64,000 nt of DNA from Staphylococcus saprophyticus subsp. saprophyticus ATCC 15305 = NCTC 7292 (GCF_000010125.1 NC_007350.1:1674001-1738000); one strand, 5' to 3'; positions 44,737-55,326 are shown, counted from the stretch's first letter. Notes: a model not told the origin generated them from the sequence alone. Numbers and translations: made by a program.

Positions 44737-46449
44737 CTATTTCTTCAGTTTAATATTATTCTCAACGAATGATTTAAATTCTTCTCGAGACATTGTATTA
44801 ATCACTCTATCTTTTGTAACAAATCCTTTTTGTGCCGTTGCAACACCATATTTCATAAATTCTAAATGTTCGACATGATGTGCGTCAGTATTGATAGTTA
44901 GCTGTATATTTGGATGTTTTTTAACTGTATCTGCATTTAAATCTAAACGTTTTGGATTTGCATTAATTTCTAAAATGGTATTAGTTTCTTCTACAAGTTG
45001 ACATAATTTATCTATGTCTGGTTCATAGCCAGGACGTTTACCTATAATGCGACCTGTTGGATGTGCAATATGGCGTACATAAGGGTTACGGCAAGCATTT
45101 TCCAATCTGCGCATGATTTCTTCTTGCGACTGATTAAAACTTTGGTGTATCGCAGCAATGACATAATCTAACTTCGCTAATATCTCATCATCATAGTCTA
45201 ATTGACCATCAGGTAAGATATCCATTTCTATACCTGAGTATATATCAATTTCCTTATATTTTTCATTTAGTGCTTTAATTTCTTCATTTTGACGCAATAA
45301 ACGTTCGACTGATAAGCCGTTCGCAACTTTCAAACTTTGAGAATGGTCAGTAATCACCATAAATTCATAACCTTTCTCAATGTTCGCTTTTACCATATCT
45401 TCAATACTAAATGCACCATCGCTATATGTCGTATGCATATGGATATCACCATGAATATCTGTTAGTTTGATAATATTATCTAAGTTTTTATCAAATTCAC
45501 TTCCGTCCTCTCTCAATGCAGGTTCTATCCAATTCACTCCAAAATGTTCATATATTTCTTTTTCGCTTTGATATTGAATGATTTCCCCATTATTTTGTTC
45601 AATACCATATTCGCTTACCTTTTCGTCTTGTTCTTTAGCCAATTGTCGTATTCTAATATTATGATCTTTTGAACCTGTAAAATGTTGTAACGTATGATAG
45701 AAAGCTGCAGGTTCAATTAACCTAAAATCAACACCTATCGTTTCATCATCATAAGCTAATTCAAGTGATACCTTAGTTTGACCTACTGCTACTTGCTTAA
45801 CAATGTTAGGCATTTTTAATAATGACTGTTGAACTGAAGTAGGATGATCTGTGCTAATAATATAATCTAAATCTTTACTCATTTCTTTATATCTTCTATA
45901 ACTACCAGCGACTTCGTATTTGTCTATATCCTTGACTGTAGCTAAATAGTCATTAATTTCACTATTTAAACCACGTATTTGATCGATTGGATATTTTTCT
46001 TTCTTAGCGCCTAAAGCTTTTACAGCTTCAAGGATATTCTGTTCTGTCTTTTTAGCAAAGCCACTTAACTCACTAACTTTTCCTTGTTCACAAGCAACTT
46101 GCAGTGCTTCTTTACTATCAATATTTAATTCTTTATATAGCTTTGCAATTTTTTTACTTCCAAGACCTTGTATTTTTAATAAAGGAATAAGTCCCTCAGG
46201 AACTTCTTTTTGCAATGCTTCTAATGCACTTGATTGGCCTGACTGACGATATTCATCAATCACTTCTCCTACACCTTTACCAATCCCTTTTAATTCAGTC
46301 ACATCTTCAATTTCATCTAACGTACGTTCGTCCATTTCAAGACTTTGTGCAGCTTTTCTATATGCAGATACTTTAAACGTATTTTCACCTTTTAATTCCA
46401 TATAAGTCGCTATTTTTTCTAGTAATTGAATAATATCTTTTTTTGTCAT
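44737..46449 (-). CDS. polX: DNA polymerase X family / PHP domain protein
   Basis: 570 residues from ATG 46449 (GGAGTG upstream). N-terminal 8-kDa and helix-hairpin-helix region (LKGIGKGVGEVIDEY), polymerase palm (GSYRRYKEMSKDLDYII with paired Asp) and C-terminal PHP phosphoesterase (DIHMHTTYSDGAFS, MEMD-type IYSGIEMDIL, TDAHHVEHL). Gap-filling repair with 3'-5' exonuclease activity. A terminator hairpin sits just before its ribosome binding site. Confidence 0.96.
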   Translation of the reverse strand: MTKKDIIQLLEKIATYMELKGENTFKVSAYRKAAQSLEMDERTLDEIEDVTELKGIGKGVGEVIDEYRQSGQSSALEALQKEVPEGLIPLLKIQGLGSKKIAKLYKELNIDSKEALQVACEQGKVSELSGFAKKTEQNILEAVKALGAKKEKYPIDQIRGLNSEINDYLATVKDIDKYEVAGSYRRYKEMSKDLDYIISTDHPTSVQQSLLKMPNIVKQVAVGQTKVSLELAYDDETIGVDFRLIEPAAFYHTLQHFTGSKDHNIRIRQLAKEQDEKVSEYGIEQNNGEIIQYQSEKEIYEHFGVNWIEPALREDGSEFDKNLDNIIKLTDIHGDIHMHTTYSDGAFSIEDMVKANIEKGYEFMVITDHSQSLKVANGLSVERLLRQNEEIKALNEKYKEIDIYSGIEMDILPDGQLDYDDEILAKLDYVIAAIHQSFNQSQEEIMRRLENACRNPYVRHIAHPTGRIIGKRPGYEPDIDKLCQLVEETNTILEINANPKRLDLNADTVKKHPNIQLTINTDAHHVEHLEFMKYGVATAQKGFVTKDRVINTMSREEFKSFVENNIKLKK

Positions 46450-46462
46450 TATTTTCACTCCA

Positions 46463-46526
46463 TAAAAAAAGGTCAAGACAGATTACTGTAGCACGCATTC
46501 AGTAAATTAATTGTGTCCTGACCTCC
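46463..46526 (-). terminator. Terminator or attenuator between cvpA and polX
   Basis: AGGTCA-GACA at 5' and TGTC-TGACCT at 3' enclose a loop with ACTG/CAGT; seven Ts follow on the minus strand, ending about 7 bases before the polX ribosome binding site. Transcripts of zapA-cvpA must read through to reach polX-mutS2. Confidence 0.7.
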
Positions 46527-46560
46527 TATATTTTATAAGACCATTCTAATCTATAACACG

Positions 46561-47082
46561 CTATATATTCACAACATAGTTGGATATATAGGGGGTATGT
46601 AATATTAAAAATTCTGAGATTTCCCCACTTATAAGCTGTTGTTGCACTATTTCTAATGGATACAACGAAATAGTGTAAAGCAATGTAGCACTGATAATGA
46701 TTGAAGAAATCAGACTCATTATCACACCAATCACTCGACTTATGACATTAGGACGCTTAAATTTTAACACATTATCAAAAATCACTATAATACCATAACA
46801 TATGATTTTAGTAAGGATCGCAATAATTAAAAATGCGATGATATGATCAAATCGTTGGTGTATATTATCAAATTGAATGGCATAATTCAAATCAAATGCA
46901 CGTGTCTTGGGAAATGGTATAAATAATTCTAATCGCTGAGCAATTTGATGATAAAATCTTTGTGCAATCCATAACGAAAACAAAGTAGAAGTTAAATGCA
47001 AAGCACTTAACCAAGCACCTCTTCTAAAGCCAATCATTCCAATATAAAGAAAAATAATTAGAACAATCAAATCTAAAATCAT
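46561..47082 (-). CDS. CvpA family membrane protein
   Basis: 173 residues with four hydrophobic helices (DLIVLIIFLYIGMIGF, ALHLTSTLFSLWIA, IIAFLIIAILTKIICYGIIVI, VIMSLISSIIISATLLYTI). CvpA proteins occur next to zapA and mutS2 in Firmicutes; the molecular role is unclear. Its start overlaps the zapA stop by four bases. Confidence 0.9.
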   Translation of the reverse strand: MILDLIVLIIFLYIGMIGFRRGAWLSALHLTSTLFSLWIAQRFYHQIAQRLELFIPFPKTRAFDLNYAIQFDNIHQRFDHIIAFLIIAILTKIICYGIIVIFDNVLKFKRPNVISRVIGVIMSLISSIIISATLLYTISLYPLEIVQQQLISGEISEFLILHTPYISNYVVNI

Positions 47083-47348
47083 TTGTCTTCACTATTTTTC
47101 AATTGTTTTATTTCTTGTTGCAGACGAAGGTTTTCTTCTTCTAATTGAACTTTTTCATGCATAATATTGACAGCTGTAAGTATCGCCTTTCTCGTCGTAT
47201 CTAATCCAGCACTTTTACTAGCTAACATTTTGAGTCTTTCGTCTACTAAATGCGCAACGTAACGGATATGCTCGGGATTGTCCTCACCGACAATAGTATA
47301 ATGTTGATCATTTATAGTTACGTTAATCCGATTTTTAAACTCGCCCAT
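47079..47348 (-). CDS. zapA: Cell division protein ZapA
   Basis: 89 residues: N-terminal beta region (INVTINDQHYTIVGEDNPEHIRYVA) and a C-terminal coiled coil (KVQLEEENLRLQQEIKQLK). It bundles FtsZ filaments at midcell. First gene of the zapA-cvpA group; divergent from rnhC across 308 bases that hold both promoters but no structure I can name. Confidence 0.94.
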   Translation of the reverse strand: MGEFKNRINVTINDQHYTIVGEDNPEHIRYVAHLVDERLKMLASKSAGLDTTRKAILTAVNIMHEKVQLEEENLRLQQEIKQLKNSEDK

Positions 47349-47656
47349 ATCATAACTCCTGACTTTTTAATATATTTCCGAACTTATTTTCCTATCTGTT
47401 TCAATTAAGTATGTAATTTAGTATTTTAGAATATTCACGAACCATTATACACGACATAATATTATTTTGTAAGAGGTGAGAATTGTTATACAAGAAATAT
47501 TTGTTATTAATGCTATTTTTTATCGATAACAATTAAAATTTTCTTTCAATAATTAAAATATCATATATTTATCTCCTAACACCACTTACATACATATGAT
47601 ATGATGTTCAATGTCTAAATACATAAGTTATTCATATAAAAAGTGAGGTACCGTAC

Positions 47657-48589
47657 ATGACAAATATTGTACATAAATTAACCAATTCAGATATACAGCA
47701 ATTAATGTCAAAAATACCCTTTGAAACATCACAGCTATCCCAAGGTATGAAAGCAAAAACAAAATACAAGGGAACTTCTATTTCAATATATAATTCAAAC
47801 AAAGTGATGTTTCAAGGCAAGGATGCAGAACGTATCGCTGCACAGTTGTTGCCTAATGTTACTAAATCACAACCATCCAGTAAGAAAGCTTCAACAACCA
47901 AACAAACGATTTCATATAACCAATTTCAATGTATTGGTAGTGATGAGGCAGGAAGTGGCGATTATTTCGGACCATTGACCGTATGTGCTGCCTATGTCTC
48001 ACATAAAAATGTACAAATCTTGAAAGCGCTAGGAGTCGATGATTCGAAGAAATTAACAGATACAAAAATTGTTGAACTAGCCGAACAGCTCGTTACCTTT
48101 ATCCCCCACTCATTATTGGTCATGAATAATGAGAAATATAATGAAAAGCAAAAGGCAGGTTGGTCTCAAGTTAAGATGAAGGCTGTATTGCATAATGAAG
48201 CGATCAAAAATGTCACTCAAAAAATTGATACCACTGAATTAGATTATATCGTTATTGACCAATTTGCCGAAGCAGGTGTTTATAAACGTTATGCCTTAAG
48301 TGACTTACCATTCAGTAATAAAACGAAATTTGAGACTAAAGGTGAATCAAAATCCATTGCAATTGCAGCTGCAAGTATTATTTCAAGGTATGCATTCGTT
48401 AAACATATGGATCGTTTAACTCAATCAGTTAAAACAGACATTCCTAAAGGAGCGAGTAATAAAGTAGATTTAACTGCAGCTAAAATAATTGAACGCAAAG
48501 GCATAGCTTACCTTGATTCTATTTCCAAGAAACATTTTGCCAATCGTAAAAAAGCTGAAAATTTAGTTCAAAAAAAATATAATGATTAA
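47657..48589 (+). CDS. rnhC: Ribonuclease HIII
   Basis: 310 residues. N-terminal TBP-like substrate-binding domain (1-90), then the RNase HII/HIII core starting [15 protein letters not shown] with catalytic Asp-Glu, DDSKKLTD and [13 protein letters not shown]. Removes RNA from RNA-DNA hybrids. GAGG lies 8 bases before ATG. The usual staphylococcal divergent pairing with zapA is preserved. Confidence 0.96.
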   Translation: MTNIVHKLTNSDIQQLMSKIPFETSQLSQGMKAKTKYKGTSISIYNSNKVMFQGKDAERIAAQLLPNVTKSQPSSKKASTTKQTISYNQFQCIGSDEAGSGDYFGPLTVCAAYVSHKNVQILKALGVDDSKKLTDTKIVELAEQLVTFIPHSLLVMNNEKYNEKQKAGWSQVKMKAVLHNEAIKNVTQKIDTTELDYIVIDQFAEAGVYKRYALSDLPFSNKTKFETKGESKSIAIAAASIISRYAFVKHMDRLTQSVKTDIPKGASNKVDLTAAKIIERKGIAYLDSISKKHFANRKKAENLVQKKYND

Positions 48590-48593
48590 ATAG

Positions 48594-48634
48594 AAAAGCG
48601 CCTTAGACATAAATAGATGTCTAAGGCGCTTTTT
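48594..48634 (+). terminator. Terminator of rnhC
   Basis: AAAAGCGCCTTAGACAT and complement, then TTTTT. Confidence 0.9.
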
Positions 48635-48640
48635 CAATTG

Positions 48641-48841
48641 GGGAGTAGATGACTGAATTGAAATTGAAATTGTAATGTCTCACTTCTTATGCAAAAGCAT
48701 CAGTATGCCACGTAAAAAGTCTAGTTAGACTTATGCATGCGCTTTAGCTCAAATAAACCTTTATCCGAGTCATCCTTGCCTTGATTGCATAGGTGAGACT
48801 TCGAAATTTCTATTAGAAAATTTGATTTCTATCCTACTCCC
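48641..48841. repeat. Long imperfect inverted repeat between rnhC and pheT
   Basis: Outer arms GGGAGTAG (48641-48648) and CTACTCCC (48834-48841), inner arms GTCTCAC (48677-48683) and GTGAGAC (48793-48799), with further self-complementary pieces between (for example AGTCTA/TAGACT). It resembles the hairpin-forming intergenic repeats of staphylococci. It could end pheT transcription. Confidence 0.6.
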
Positions 48842-48888
48842 TTATCTTATATTACAAAATCAAATCTAAAATATATGTTTGTGAATCA

Positions 48889-51291
48889 TTATCTAATCGT
48901 TGCACCCTCTGATTTTAAAGCCTCTAATATGGCTTCATGTACAGCATTCACTTTATCATCCGTTAATGTTTGTTCAGTGTCTAAATAAGCTAAACGGATT
49001 GCGATTGATTTTTCATCTTCTGCCATATGTTCACCTTCATAGACATCGAAAACTTCTGCTTCTTGTAAAATATTGCCACCATGTTCATGAATGATGTTTA
49101 CTAATTTGGCTGATGGTGTTGCACGATTAACCACTAATGCGATATCTCTTGATACGCCTGGGAATCTTGGAATTGCTTGATAATTAATATAACCAACGGA
49201 TACTGACATTAATTTATCAAAGTTTAATTCAAAGACATACGTGCGTTTTAGGTCATAGTCCTTTTCAGTTTTAGGATGTAGTTCACCTACGAAACCAACA
49301 ATTTCGCCATTTAATTCCACATAAGCTGTTCTACCTGGATGCAGTCCATTTATTTCTCCAGCTTCATATTCAAATTGGATATCTAGCTTTTCAGCGATTC
49401 TATCAACGATACCTTTAGCAACGAAGAAATCAATCGTTTCTTTTTTACTTTGCCAGTGATTAACTGTATAATCACCTGTTAAAATACCGCTTAAATATTC
49501 TACTTCATCAGGAAGTTCATCCTCACCATTCGCAAAAAATACGCTACCTAATTCATATAATCGCACATCGCTATTTTTACGTGCCACATTATAAGCAACT
49601 GCATCAATTAAATGCGGGATTAAACTTTGACGTAAAGTTGAGTGAGCTTCACTCATAGGCATGAGTAAGTCAATTGTTTCACGTTCTTGTAATGCAAAAT
49701 CTTTTGCTCTGTCTTTATCTACAAGTGAATAATTAATTGCTTGGTTTAATCCAGCACCTTCTAATGTCGCTTTAATTATTCTTGATTTAGATTGTCTATC
49801 TGTTAACGCGCCATGTGTTACTTGATCAAATACAGGTAATGTTGAAGGGATTTTATCATAACCATAGATACGTGCGATTTCTTCAATTAAATCTTCCTTA
49901 ATTGAAATATCTTTACGACGTGAAGGCACCATGACAGTGAGTACATCTTTATTTTTAGTTGTTTCAAAACCTAATTGAACAAATATAGATTCAATATCTT
50001 CAGCACTGAGTTCAAAACCGATTGTTTGATTCACTTTTGAAACTGAAATATCAATTGGTGTAACGAAACATCCAAGTTCACCTTGAGAAACACGTCCTTG
50101 TGCTACTGAACCGCCAGCATAGGTTTGTAATAAGTAACAAGCTCTATCAACGGCCTCATCTACAAATTCAGTTGCAATACCTTTTTCGAAGCGACTAGAT
50201 GCTTCACTTCTTAAGTTCAATCGACGTGATGTATGTCTTATGGATACTGGATCAAAAATAGCGCCTTCTATTACAACGTGCTTCGTTGCTTCTGTAACTT
50301 CAGAAAAATCTCCGCCCATTACACCTGCAATCGCAATAGGTGTTTCTCCATTTGTTATAACAATGTCATTTTCTTTTAGTTGACGTTCCTGGTTGTCTAA
50401 AGTTGTCATCTCTTCATCAGCTTTAGCTTGTCTCACTTCTATATGTTTGGAACCAATTTGGTCTTGATCAAACATGTGCAACGGTTGACCGTATTCAATT
50501 AATACATAATTAGAGATATCTACAACATTATTAATTGGGCGAATACCAGCTTTGATTAAACGCATTTGCATCCACTCTGGAGAAGGTGCAATTGTTACAT
50601 TTTTCACTACGCGTGCACTGTAATATGGTACTTTATCTTCATTTTGAATGTTGACACTAATTTCATCATTTGTTTGATCACTTGTTTCTGTACTTTGTGT
50701 TTCAGGTTTCGTCATTGGAACATTATATAGTGCAGCAGTCTCATAGGCTGTACCAATCATACTTAATGCATCTGCTCTATTTGGTGTTAAATCAAATTCC
50801 ATCACTTGATCATTTAAATATAATGCATCTAATGCATCTGTTCCCGGTTTAACTTCAGTTGAAAATACAAATATACCATCTTCAAATTGTTTCGGTACTA
50901 AATTACTAGGCACCCCAACTTCTTGTAATGAACAAATCATACCTTCAGAATGTTCTCCACGTAATTTCGCACGTTTGATTTTCACACCACCAGGTAATCT
51001 GCCACCAACACTTGCAACGATCACTGTTTGGCCTGCATCTACATTCGGCGCACCACAAACGATTTGTACTGGCTCCGCTTCACCAATATCAACTTGGCAT
51101 ATATTAAGTTTATCGGCATCTGGATGTGCAGCTATGGATTGTACATAGCCTACTACAAGGTTTTTAATCTCTTTTGTATAATCAATAATATCGTCAACTT
51201 CAATTCCAGTACGTGTAATACGTTCTGCAAGTACATTAACTTGTTCATTAATTTCTACATATGACTCTAACCATTCTTTAGAAATAAACAT
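48889..51291 (-). CDS. pheT: Phenylalanyl-tRNA synthetase beta chain
   Basis: 800 residues: N-terminal EMAP-like tRNA-binding domain (VVGYVQSIAAHPDADKLNIC), B3/B4 editing domain, B5 DNA-binding fold (VPSRRKDISIKEDLIEEIARIYGYD) and C-terminal anticodon-binding domain (YQAIPRFPGVSRDIALVV). With PheS forms the alpha2beta2 enzyme. Its ATG overlaps the pheS stop by one base. Confidence 0.97.
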   Translation of the reverse strand: MFISKEWLESYVEINEQVNVLAERITRTGIEVDDIIDYTKEIKNLVVGYVQSIAAHPDADKLNICQVDIGEAEPVQIVCGAPNVDAGQTVIVASVGGRLPGGVKIKRAKLRGEHSEGMICSLQEVGVPSNLVPKQFEDGIFVFSTEVKPGTDALDALYLNDQVMEFDLTPNRADALSMIGTAYETAALYNVPMTKPETQSTETSDQTNDEISVNIQNEDKVPYYSARVVKNVTIAPSPEWMQMRLIKAGIRPINNVVDISNYVLIEYGQPLHMFDQDQIGSKHIEVRQAKADEEMTTLDNQERQLKENDIVITNGETPIAIAGVMGGDFSEVTEATKHVVIEGAIFDPVSIRHTSRRLNLRSEASSRFEKGIATEFVDEAVDRACYLLQTYAGGSVAQGRVSQGELGCFVTPIDISVSKVNQTIGFELSAEDIESIFVQLGFETTKNKDVLTVMVPSRRKDISIKEDLIEEIARIYGYDKIPSTLPVFDQVTHGALTDRQSKSRIIKATLEGAGLNQAINYSLVDKDRAKDFALQERETIDLLMPMSEAHSTLRQSLIPHLIDAVAYNVARKNSDVRLYELGSVFFANGEDELPDEVEYLSGILTGDYTVNHWQSKKETIDFFVAKGIVDRIAEKLDIQFEYEAGEINGLHPGRTAYVELNGEIVGFVGELHPKTEKDYDLKRTYVFELNFDKLMSVSVGYINYQAIPRFPGVSRDIALVVNRATPSAKLVNIIHEHGGNILQEAEVFDVYEGEHMAEDEKSIAIRLAYLDTEQTLTDDKVNAVHEAILEALKSEGATIR

Positions 51292-52349
51292 TATTTTTCA
51301 CCTCTGTCTTCTACTGCTTTAAATTGACTTAAGAAACGTACATCATTTGTATAGAAATGACGTATATCTTCAATACCATATTTCAACATAGCGATTCGAT
51401 CTGGTCCCATACCAAAAGCGAAACCAGTATATTTATTTGAATCAAAGCCTGCCATTTCAAGAACGTTAGGATGAACCATACCAGCACCTAATATTTCTAT
51501 CCAACCCGTATGCTTACATACGTTACAACCTTCACCTTTACATTTGAAACAAGATACATCAACTTCAACAGAAGGTTCTGTAAATGGGAAATAGCTAGGT
51601 CGTAAACGTATTTCTCTATCTTCACCAAATAGTTGTTTAGCTAATAATTCTAAAGTACCTTTCAAATCGCTCATTTTAATATTTTCATCAACAACTAACC
51701 CTTCAATTTGAGTGAATTGGTGACTATGTGTCGCATCATCAGAATCACGACGATAAACCTTACCAGGACACAAAATTTTAACTGGGCCTTCACCATTGCG
51801 TTTTTCCATTGTTCTAGCCTGTACTGGAGATGTGTGTGTACGCATTAAAATTTCATCCGTTATATAAAAACTATCTTGCATATCTCTGGCAGGATGTGAT
51901 TTTGGTAAGTTTAACGCTTCAAAGTTATAATAATCTTGTTCAACTTCAAAACCATCAACAATTTCATAACCTAAACCTAAAAATAAATCTTCAATTTCTT
52001 CGATGGTTCTTGTGAGCGGATGTTTAGCACCAATCGCAATTTTACGACTTGGTAATGTTACATCTATTTTTTCTTCTTTCAATTGTTGCTCTAACTGCTC
52101 ATTACCCAGTAATTCATGACGTGCTTGAATTTCCTTTTCAATCGTTTGTCTAACTTCATTTACTTGTTGACCATATGCAGGTTTCTCTTCATTCGGTAAA
52201 TCTTTCATATGTTTCATCAATCCAGTAACTGAACCTTTTTTTCCTAAATACTTAACCTTTACATCCTGTAACGCTTTTTCATTTTGAGCTTCATTAATAT
52301 CGACTAATGCCTGCTGCTTGATTTCAGCCATAGCTTCTGTTTGTGCCAT
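51291..52349 (-). CDS. pheS: Phenylalanyl-tRNA synthetase alpha chain
   Basis: 352 residues with an N-terminal coiled-coil arm and class II core: motif 2 ([22 protein letters not shown], in part) and motif 3 ([16 protein letters not shown]). The segment [17 protein letters not shown] is the usual Cys-rich insert. Controlled by the T-box leader upstream. Confidence 0.97.
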   Translation of the reverse strand: MAQTEAMAEIKQQALVDINEAQNEKALQDVKVKYLGKKGSVTGLMKHMKDLPNEEKPAYGQQVNEVRQTIEKEIQARHELLGNEQLEQQLKEEKIDVTLPSRKIAIGAKHPLTRTIEEIEDLFLGLGYEIVDGFEVEQDYYNFEALNLPKSHPARDMQDSFYITDEILMRTHTSPVQARTMEKRNGEGPVKILCPGKVYRRDSDDATHSHQFTQIEGLVVDENIKMSDLKGTLELLAKQLFGEDREIRLRPSYFPFTEPSVEVDVSCFKCKGEGCNVCKHTGWIEILGAGMVHPNVLEMAGFDSNKYTGFAFGMGPDRIAMLKYGIEDIRHFYTNDVRFLSQFKAVEDRGEK

Positions 52350-52403
52350 ACTTAGCCCTCCTACTTGAATTTTAAGTTGTTATATTTATATTTTAAAATT
52401 GCA

Positions 52404-52650
52404 TAAAAAAAGACTTCCATCCCTTAAAACTGGGACGAAGTCTTCCGTGGTACCACCCAAATTTATGCCGTAGCATACACTTGTTGTCATTGATAACGGA
52501 AATGATTTCCGACTTAAATTTCTTTAAGTAACCAAAAAGGTGAAAAAAACTAACTACATCGGATTATCTTTCAGTCGTGGATAATCTCCCTTTTACTTCT
52601 GTATCTACTTAGTTTACGTCTTTTTATGGGTTCATATTTAAATATCATTA
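52404..52650 (-). promoter_or_regulatory. T-box leader of pheST
   Basis: The T-box sequence TGGGTGGTACCACGG (complement of 52459-52445) is followed by a terminator (GACTTCGTCCC / GGGATGGAAGTC, then T7) at 52442-52404. Upstream is the stem I region with AAGTAGAT and a likely TTC (Phe) specifier in TTTTTTTCACC. Uncharged tRNA-Phe would stabilise the antiterminator and switch on pheST. Confidence 0.92.
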
Positions 52651-52655
52651 CATTT

Positions 52656-52685
52656 ATTATATACGATGATTTATGATAGGGTCAA
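52656..52685 (-). promoter_or_regulatory. Promoter of the pheST T-box transcript
   Basis: -35 TTGACC (52685-52680) and -10 TATAAT (52661-52656), 18-base spacer. The -35 box overlaps the stop codon of the upstream methyltransferase gene. Confidence 0.8.
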
Positions 52686-53422
52686 CCTTTCAAATGATAC
52701 ATCACAATACTACCTGCTATTGCAACATTTAAACTTTCTGCTTTACCATAAATTGGAATTGTTAGATTTTGCGTTGTTTGACTGAGTAATTTGTCATTAA
52801 CGCCTTCACCTTCATTACCTAAAAGTAAAGCAAATGTCTCTTGACTAGGTATTTGATTATATACAACTGCATCTTCTAACGCAGTCCCATAAACATCGCC
52901 CTCAAAATCAGCAATAAAACCACTTAACTCTGTCGTTAAAATAGGTATGTGAAATACACTACCTTGACTTGCACGCATTACTTTATCTTGATACGGATCT
53001 GCAGTTCCTTTTTCTAACACGATTAAATCTAAACCTGCAGCATCAGCTGTACGGATTAACGTACCTAAGTTACCTGGATCCTGAATACAATCTATTAATA
53101 ACACTTGCTTCGCATTATTACTTTCGTAGATAGGTTTCTCAATAACAGCAAAGAATCCTTGCGGTGTAACAGTTCCCGATAATACTTCTGCAACTTTTAA
53201 ATTAATTTCAAATACTTCTTCTGCATAACTTATCATATCATCATGTATTCTATCCGCATCAACAACATAGAGTTGTTGAATCTTGATTTTACTTTTATAA
53301 GCTTCTTCTATAAGATGATAGCCTTCTATAAGTGCAAGACCGGTCTTATCTCGCTCACGTTTTTTCTTTAATTTATTTGCATTTTTTATTTTATTATTTT
53401 GTGCTGAAGTTATTATTTCCAT
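52682..53422 (-). CDS. TrmH/SpoU-family RNA 2'-O-methyltransferase
   Basis: 246 residues: N-terminal L30e-like substrate-binding domain (GLALIEGYHLIEEAY) and a knotted SPOUT domain with motif 1 LIDCIQDPGNLGTLIRTADAAG, motif 2 LLLGNEGEGV and motif 3 IPIYGKAESLNVAIAGSIVMY. Probably methylates rRNA; the target nucleotide is unknown. It is commonly found upstream of pheST in Firmicutes. Confidence 0.93.
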   Translation of the reverse strand: MEIITSAQNNKIKNANKLKKKRERDKTGLALIEGYHLIEEAYKSKIKIQQLYVVDADRIHDDMISYAEEVFEINLKVAEVLSGTVTPQGFFAVIEKPIYESNNAKQVLLIDCIQDPGNLGTLIRTADAAGLDLIVLEKGTADPYQDKVMRASQGSVFHIPILTTELSGFIADFEGDVYGTALEDAVVYNQIPSQETFALLLGNEGEGVNDKLLSQTTQNLTIPIYGKAESLNVAIAGSIVMYHLKG

Positions 53423-53448
53423 AACATAGCCTCTTTATATATTTATTT

Positions 53449-54390
53449 TCAACTTTTGAATAGGTGTGTAATGTTCGAACGTATGCCTTTTGCTAATTTA
53501 GACAATTCGTGTTTTTCTTTTACCACAATACTATCACCTTTATATGTTACTATATCACCTTTGACAAGCGCTGTAACATTTTGAAATTGAATTTTTAATG
53601 TTTGTGTCGCTTGAATATGCTTATCTTTCATAACTTGAAAGTGTATATGTGGCTCTGGTGTATTACCTGAATTACCAACTTCTGCTATGTGTTGTCCTTG
53701 CAATAGCATATCACCTTTTTCAATCTTAAAAGAATATGGTTTAATATGTGCAATCATACTATATTCATTACGCCCATGTTTAATAATAATATAATTACCT
53801 TCTGGATGGACAGTATTACTATCACCGGGTAAGTTATCTGGTATACCATCTACAATCGCCTCTACTACTCCATTTGCAGGCGCTACGATTGATGTTCCAT
53901 AGCTATAGTAATTCTCACATTCATTTGGATTTCCTTTATATGTATAACCATCTTTAACTCTCACTAAATCTAAAGCATGACGTTGTTGTTTAAATCGATG
54001 ATGGTCATTCGTTAATTCATTATCTCCACCCCAATAAACTAAGCACGGTTCTTTAATTGGAATGGTATAGCTATATTTAGTATGTTTCGCATTATGGTTA
54101 TGACCAATTGGCAATAAGGACATTCCAACAATCTCTTGGTACTTATTTAATGTGACACTTGCACCTGTAGCCATTTTATTATCAAACCAAATGTACTCAT
54201 CTTGTCGATTAATATTGAGATGTCTATATAAATTATTTTCGCCTCTAAGTGCATTATAATTACTTAGTAATTTCTCAAGTTCTTCAAAAGATGAAACTTC
54301 TTGAAATGATTCACTAAAATGATGATAAAGCCACTGCGCATCGTGATCTTCAATTTTATTTATAATTATTTGTGCATTTATTGTTTCCAT
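53449..54390 (-). CDS. M23-family metallopeptidase-like protein
   Basis: 313 residues from ATG 54390 (METINAQ...). A longer TTG start at 54465 would add a lipoprotein-like leader (LIGC) but has no ribosome binding site. The C-terminal LytM domain has H and D of the first zinc motif (QQRHALDLVR), GNSGNTPEPHIHFQV with HxH, and IIIKHGRNEYSMIAHI. The zinc ligands look complete. The N-terminal half (about 1-130) is an unassigned domain found in staphylococcal homologues. A cell-wall endopeptidase role is inferred, but export is uncertain with the short start. Confidence 0.8.
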   Translation of the reverse strand: METINAQIIINKIEDHDAQWLYHHFSESFQEVSSFEELEKLLSNYNALRGENNLYRHLNINRQDEYIWFDNKMATGASVTLNKYQEIVGMSLLPIGHNHNAKHTKYSYTIPIKEPCLVYWGGDNELTNDHHRFKQQRHALDLVRVKDGYTYKGNPNECENYYSYGTSIVAPANGVVEAIVDGIPDNLPGDSNTVHPEGNYIIIKHGRNEYSMIAHIKPYSFKIEKGDMLLQGQHIAEVGNSGNTPEPHIHFQVMKDKHIQATQTLKIQFQNVTALVKGDIVTYKGDSIVVKEKHELSKLAKGIRSNITHLFKS

Positions 54391-54523
54391 ATGATTCACA
54401 CAACCTATCAGTTGAATATATAGAGTAACTATCACTAAAATAAAAAATCGTTCAAAAATTATCAAGTGAATAATTAATGAACGATTAGATTAGGCTATCA
54501 TATAGCCTAATAATTAAATGAAA

Positions 54524-54697
54524 TTATTTTGATACAACGTCTTCGCCTTTGTATGAACCACAGTTCTTACATACACGGTGAGATAATTTGTATTCTCCAC
54601 AATTTGGGCATTCAGTCATACCAGGTACTGAAATTTTAAAATGCGTACGACGTTTATTTTTTCTTGTTTTAGACGTTCTTCTTTTTGGTACTGCCAT
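54524..54697 (-). CDS. rpmF: 50S ribosomal protein L32
   Basis: 57 residues from ATG 54697 (AGGAGG upstream): [20 protein letters not shown], then zinc ribbon [18 protein letters not shown] with four cysteines. Being the zinc (C+) form, it may be one of two paralogues. Conserved yceD-rpmF pairing. Confidence 0.97.
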   Translation of the reverse strand: MAVPKRRTSKTRKNKRRTHFKISVPGMTECPNCGEYKLSHRVCKNCGSYKGEDVVSK

Positions 54698-54777
54698 GAT
54701 AATCCTCCTTATATTCAAACACTAAATAGATATTTTCAGATTCAATAATCCATTATACTATAGATTATCTAAATCCG

Positions 54778-55326
54778 CTATTGCTCTTCGTCATATAATT
54801 GTTGTAGTTTTTGAAGCCTAGGATCGATTTGCTCTGATTCAGCAGATGCTTTATCTTTCGCAATTTCAACCGCTTGTTCTTCGTCAATAACTTCCCAACC
54901 ATTACCTTCTCGTAACATCTGATCGCTTTCTTTTGAAAAAACGCGCATTGGTTTTTCAATAATAACTAGTTCTTCAGCAATATCTTTTAGATTTATCATA
55001 CCGTCTGTTGCATCATGGTAATGTTCATCTTCATCTTCATCATTTTCAAACTGCTCATATCCTTCTAAATCAAAAATCTCTTGAGACTTGATATCAATAG
55101 GAACTTCAACAGGAACTAAAGTACGTGCACAAGACATCGTATACGTCCCAGTCAAATGCATATCTGCAATGACTTCACTTGATCTGACGGTTAATTCACC
55201 TTCAACATCAATATCTGATAGATCTATTAAATCTAATGATTTTACTAAATGATCAAAATTAACCGTTTGATGGAATTCAAAAGGTTTATCTTGGAATTTT
55301 CTTAATTGTGTTATTGACCATTTCAT
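54778..55326 (-). CDS. YceD/DUF177 family protein
   Basis: A 182-residue acidic protein with the family region ARTLVPVEVPIDIKSQEIFD (Cys just before, MSCARTLVP) and GMINLKDIAEELVIIEKPMRVF. Linked to 23S rRNA accumulation in plants and bacteria; always next to rpmF. Divergent from tmcAL with 126 bases between. Confidence 0.93.
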   Translation of the reverse strand: MKWSITQLRKFQDKPFEFHQTVNFDHLVKSLDLIDLSDIDVEGELTVRSSEVIADMHLTGTYTMSCARTLVPVEVPIDIKSQEIFDLEGYEQFENDEDEDEHYHDATDGMINLKDIAEELVIIEKPMRVFSKESDQMLREGNGWEVIDEEQAVEIAKDKASAESEQIDPRLQKLQQLYDEEQ

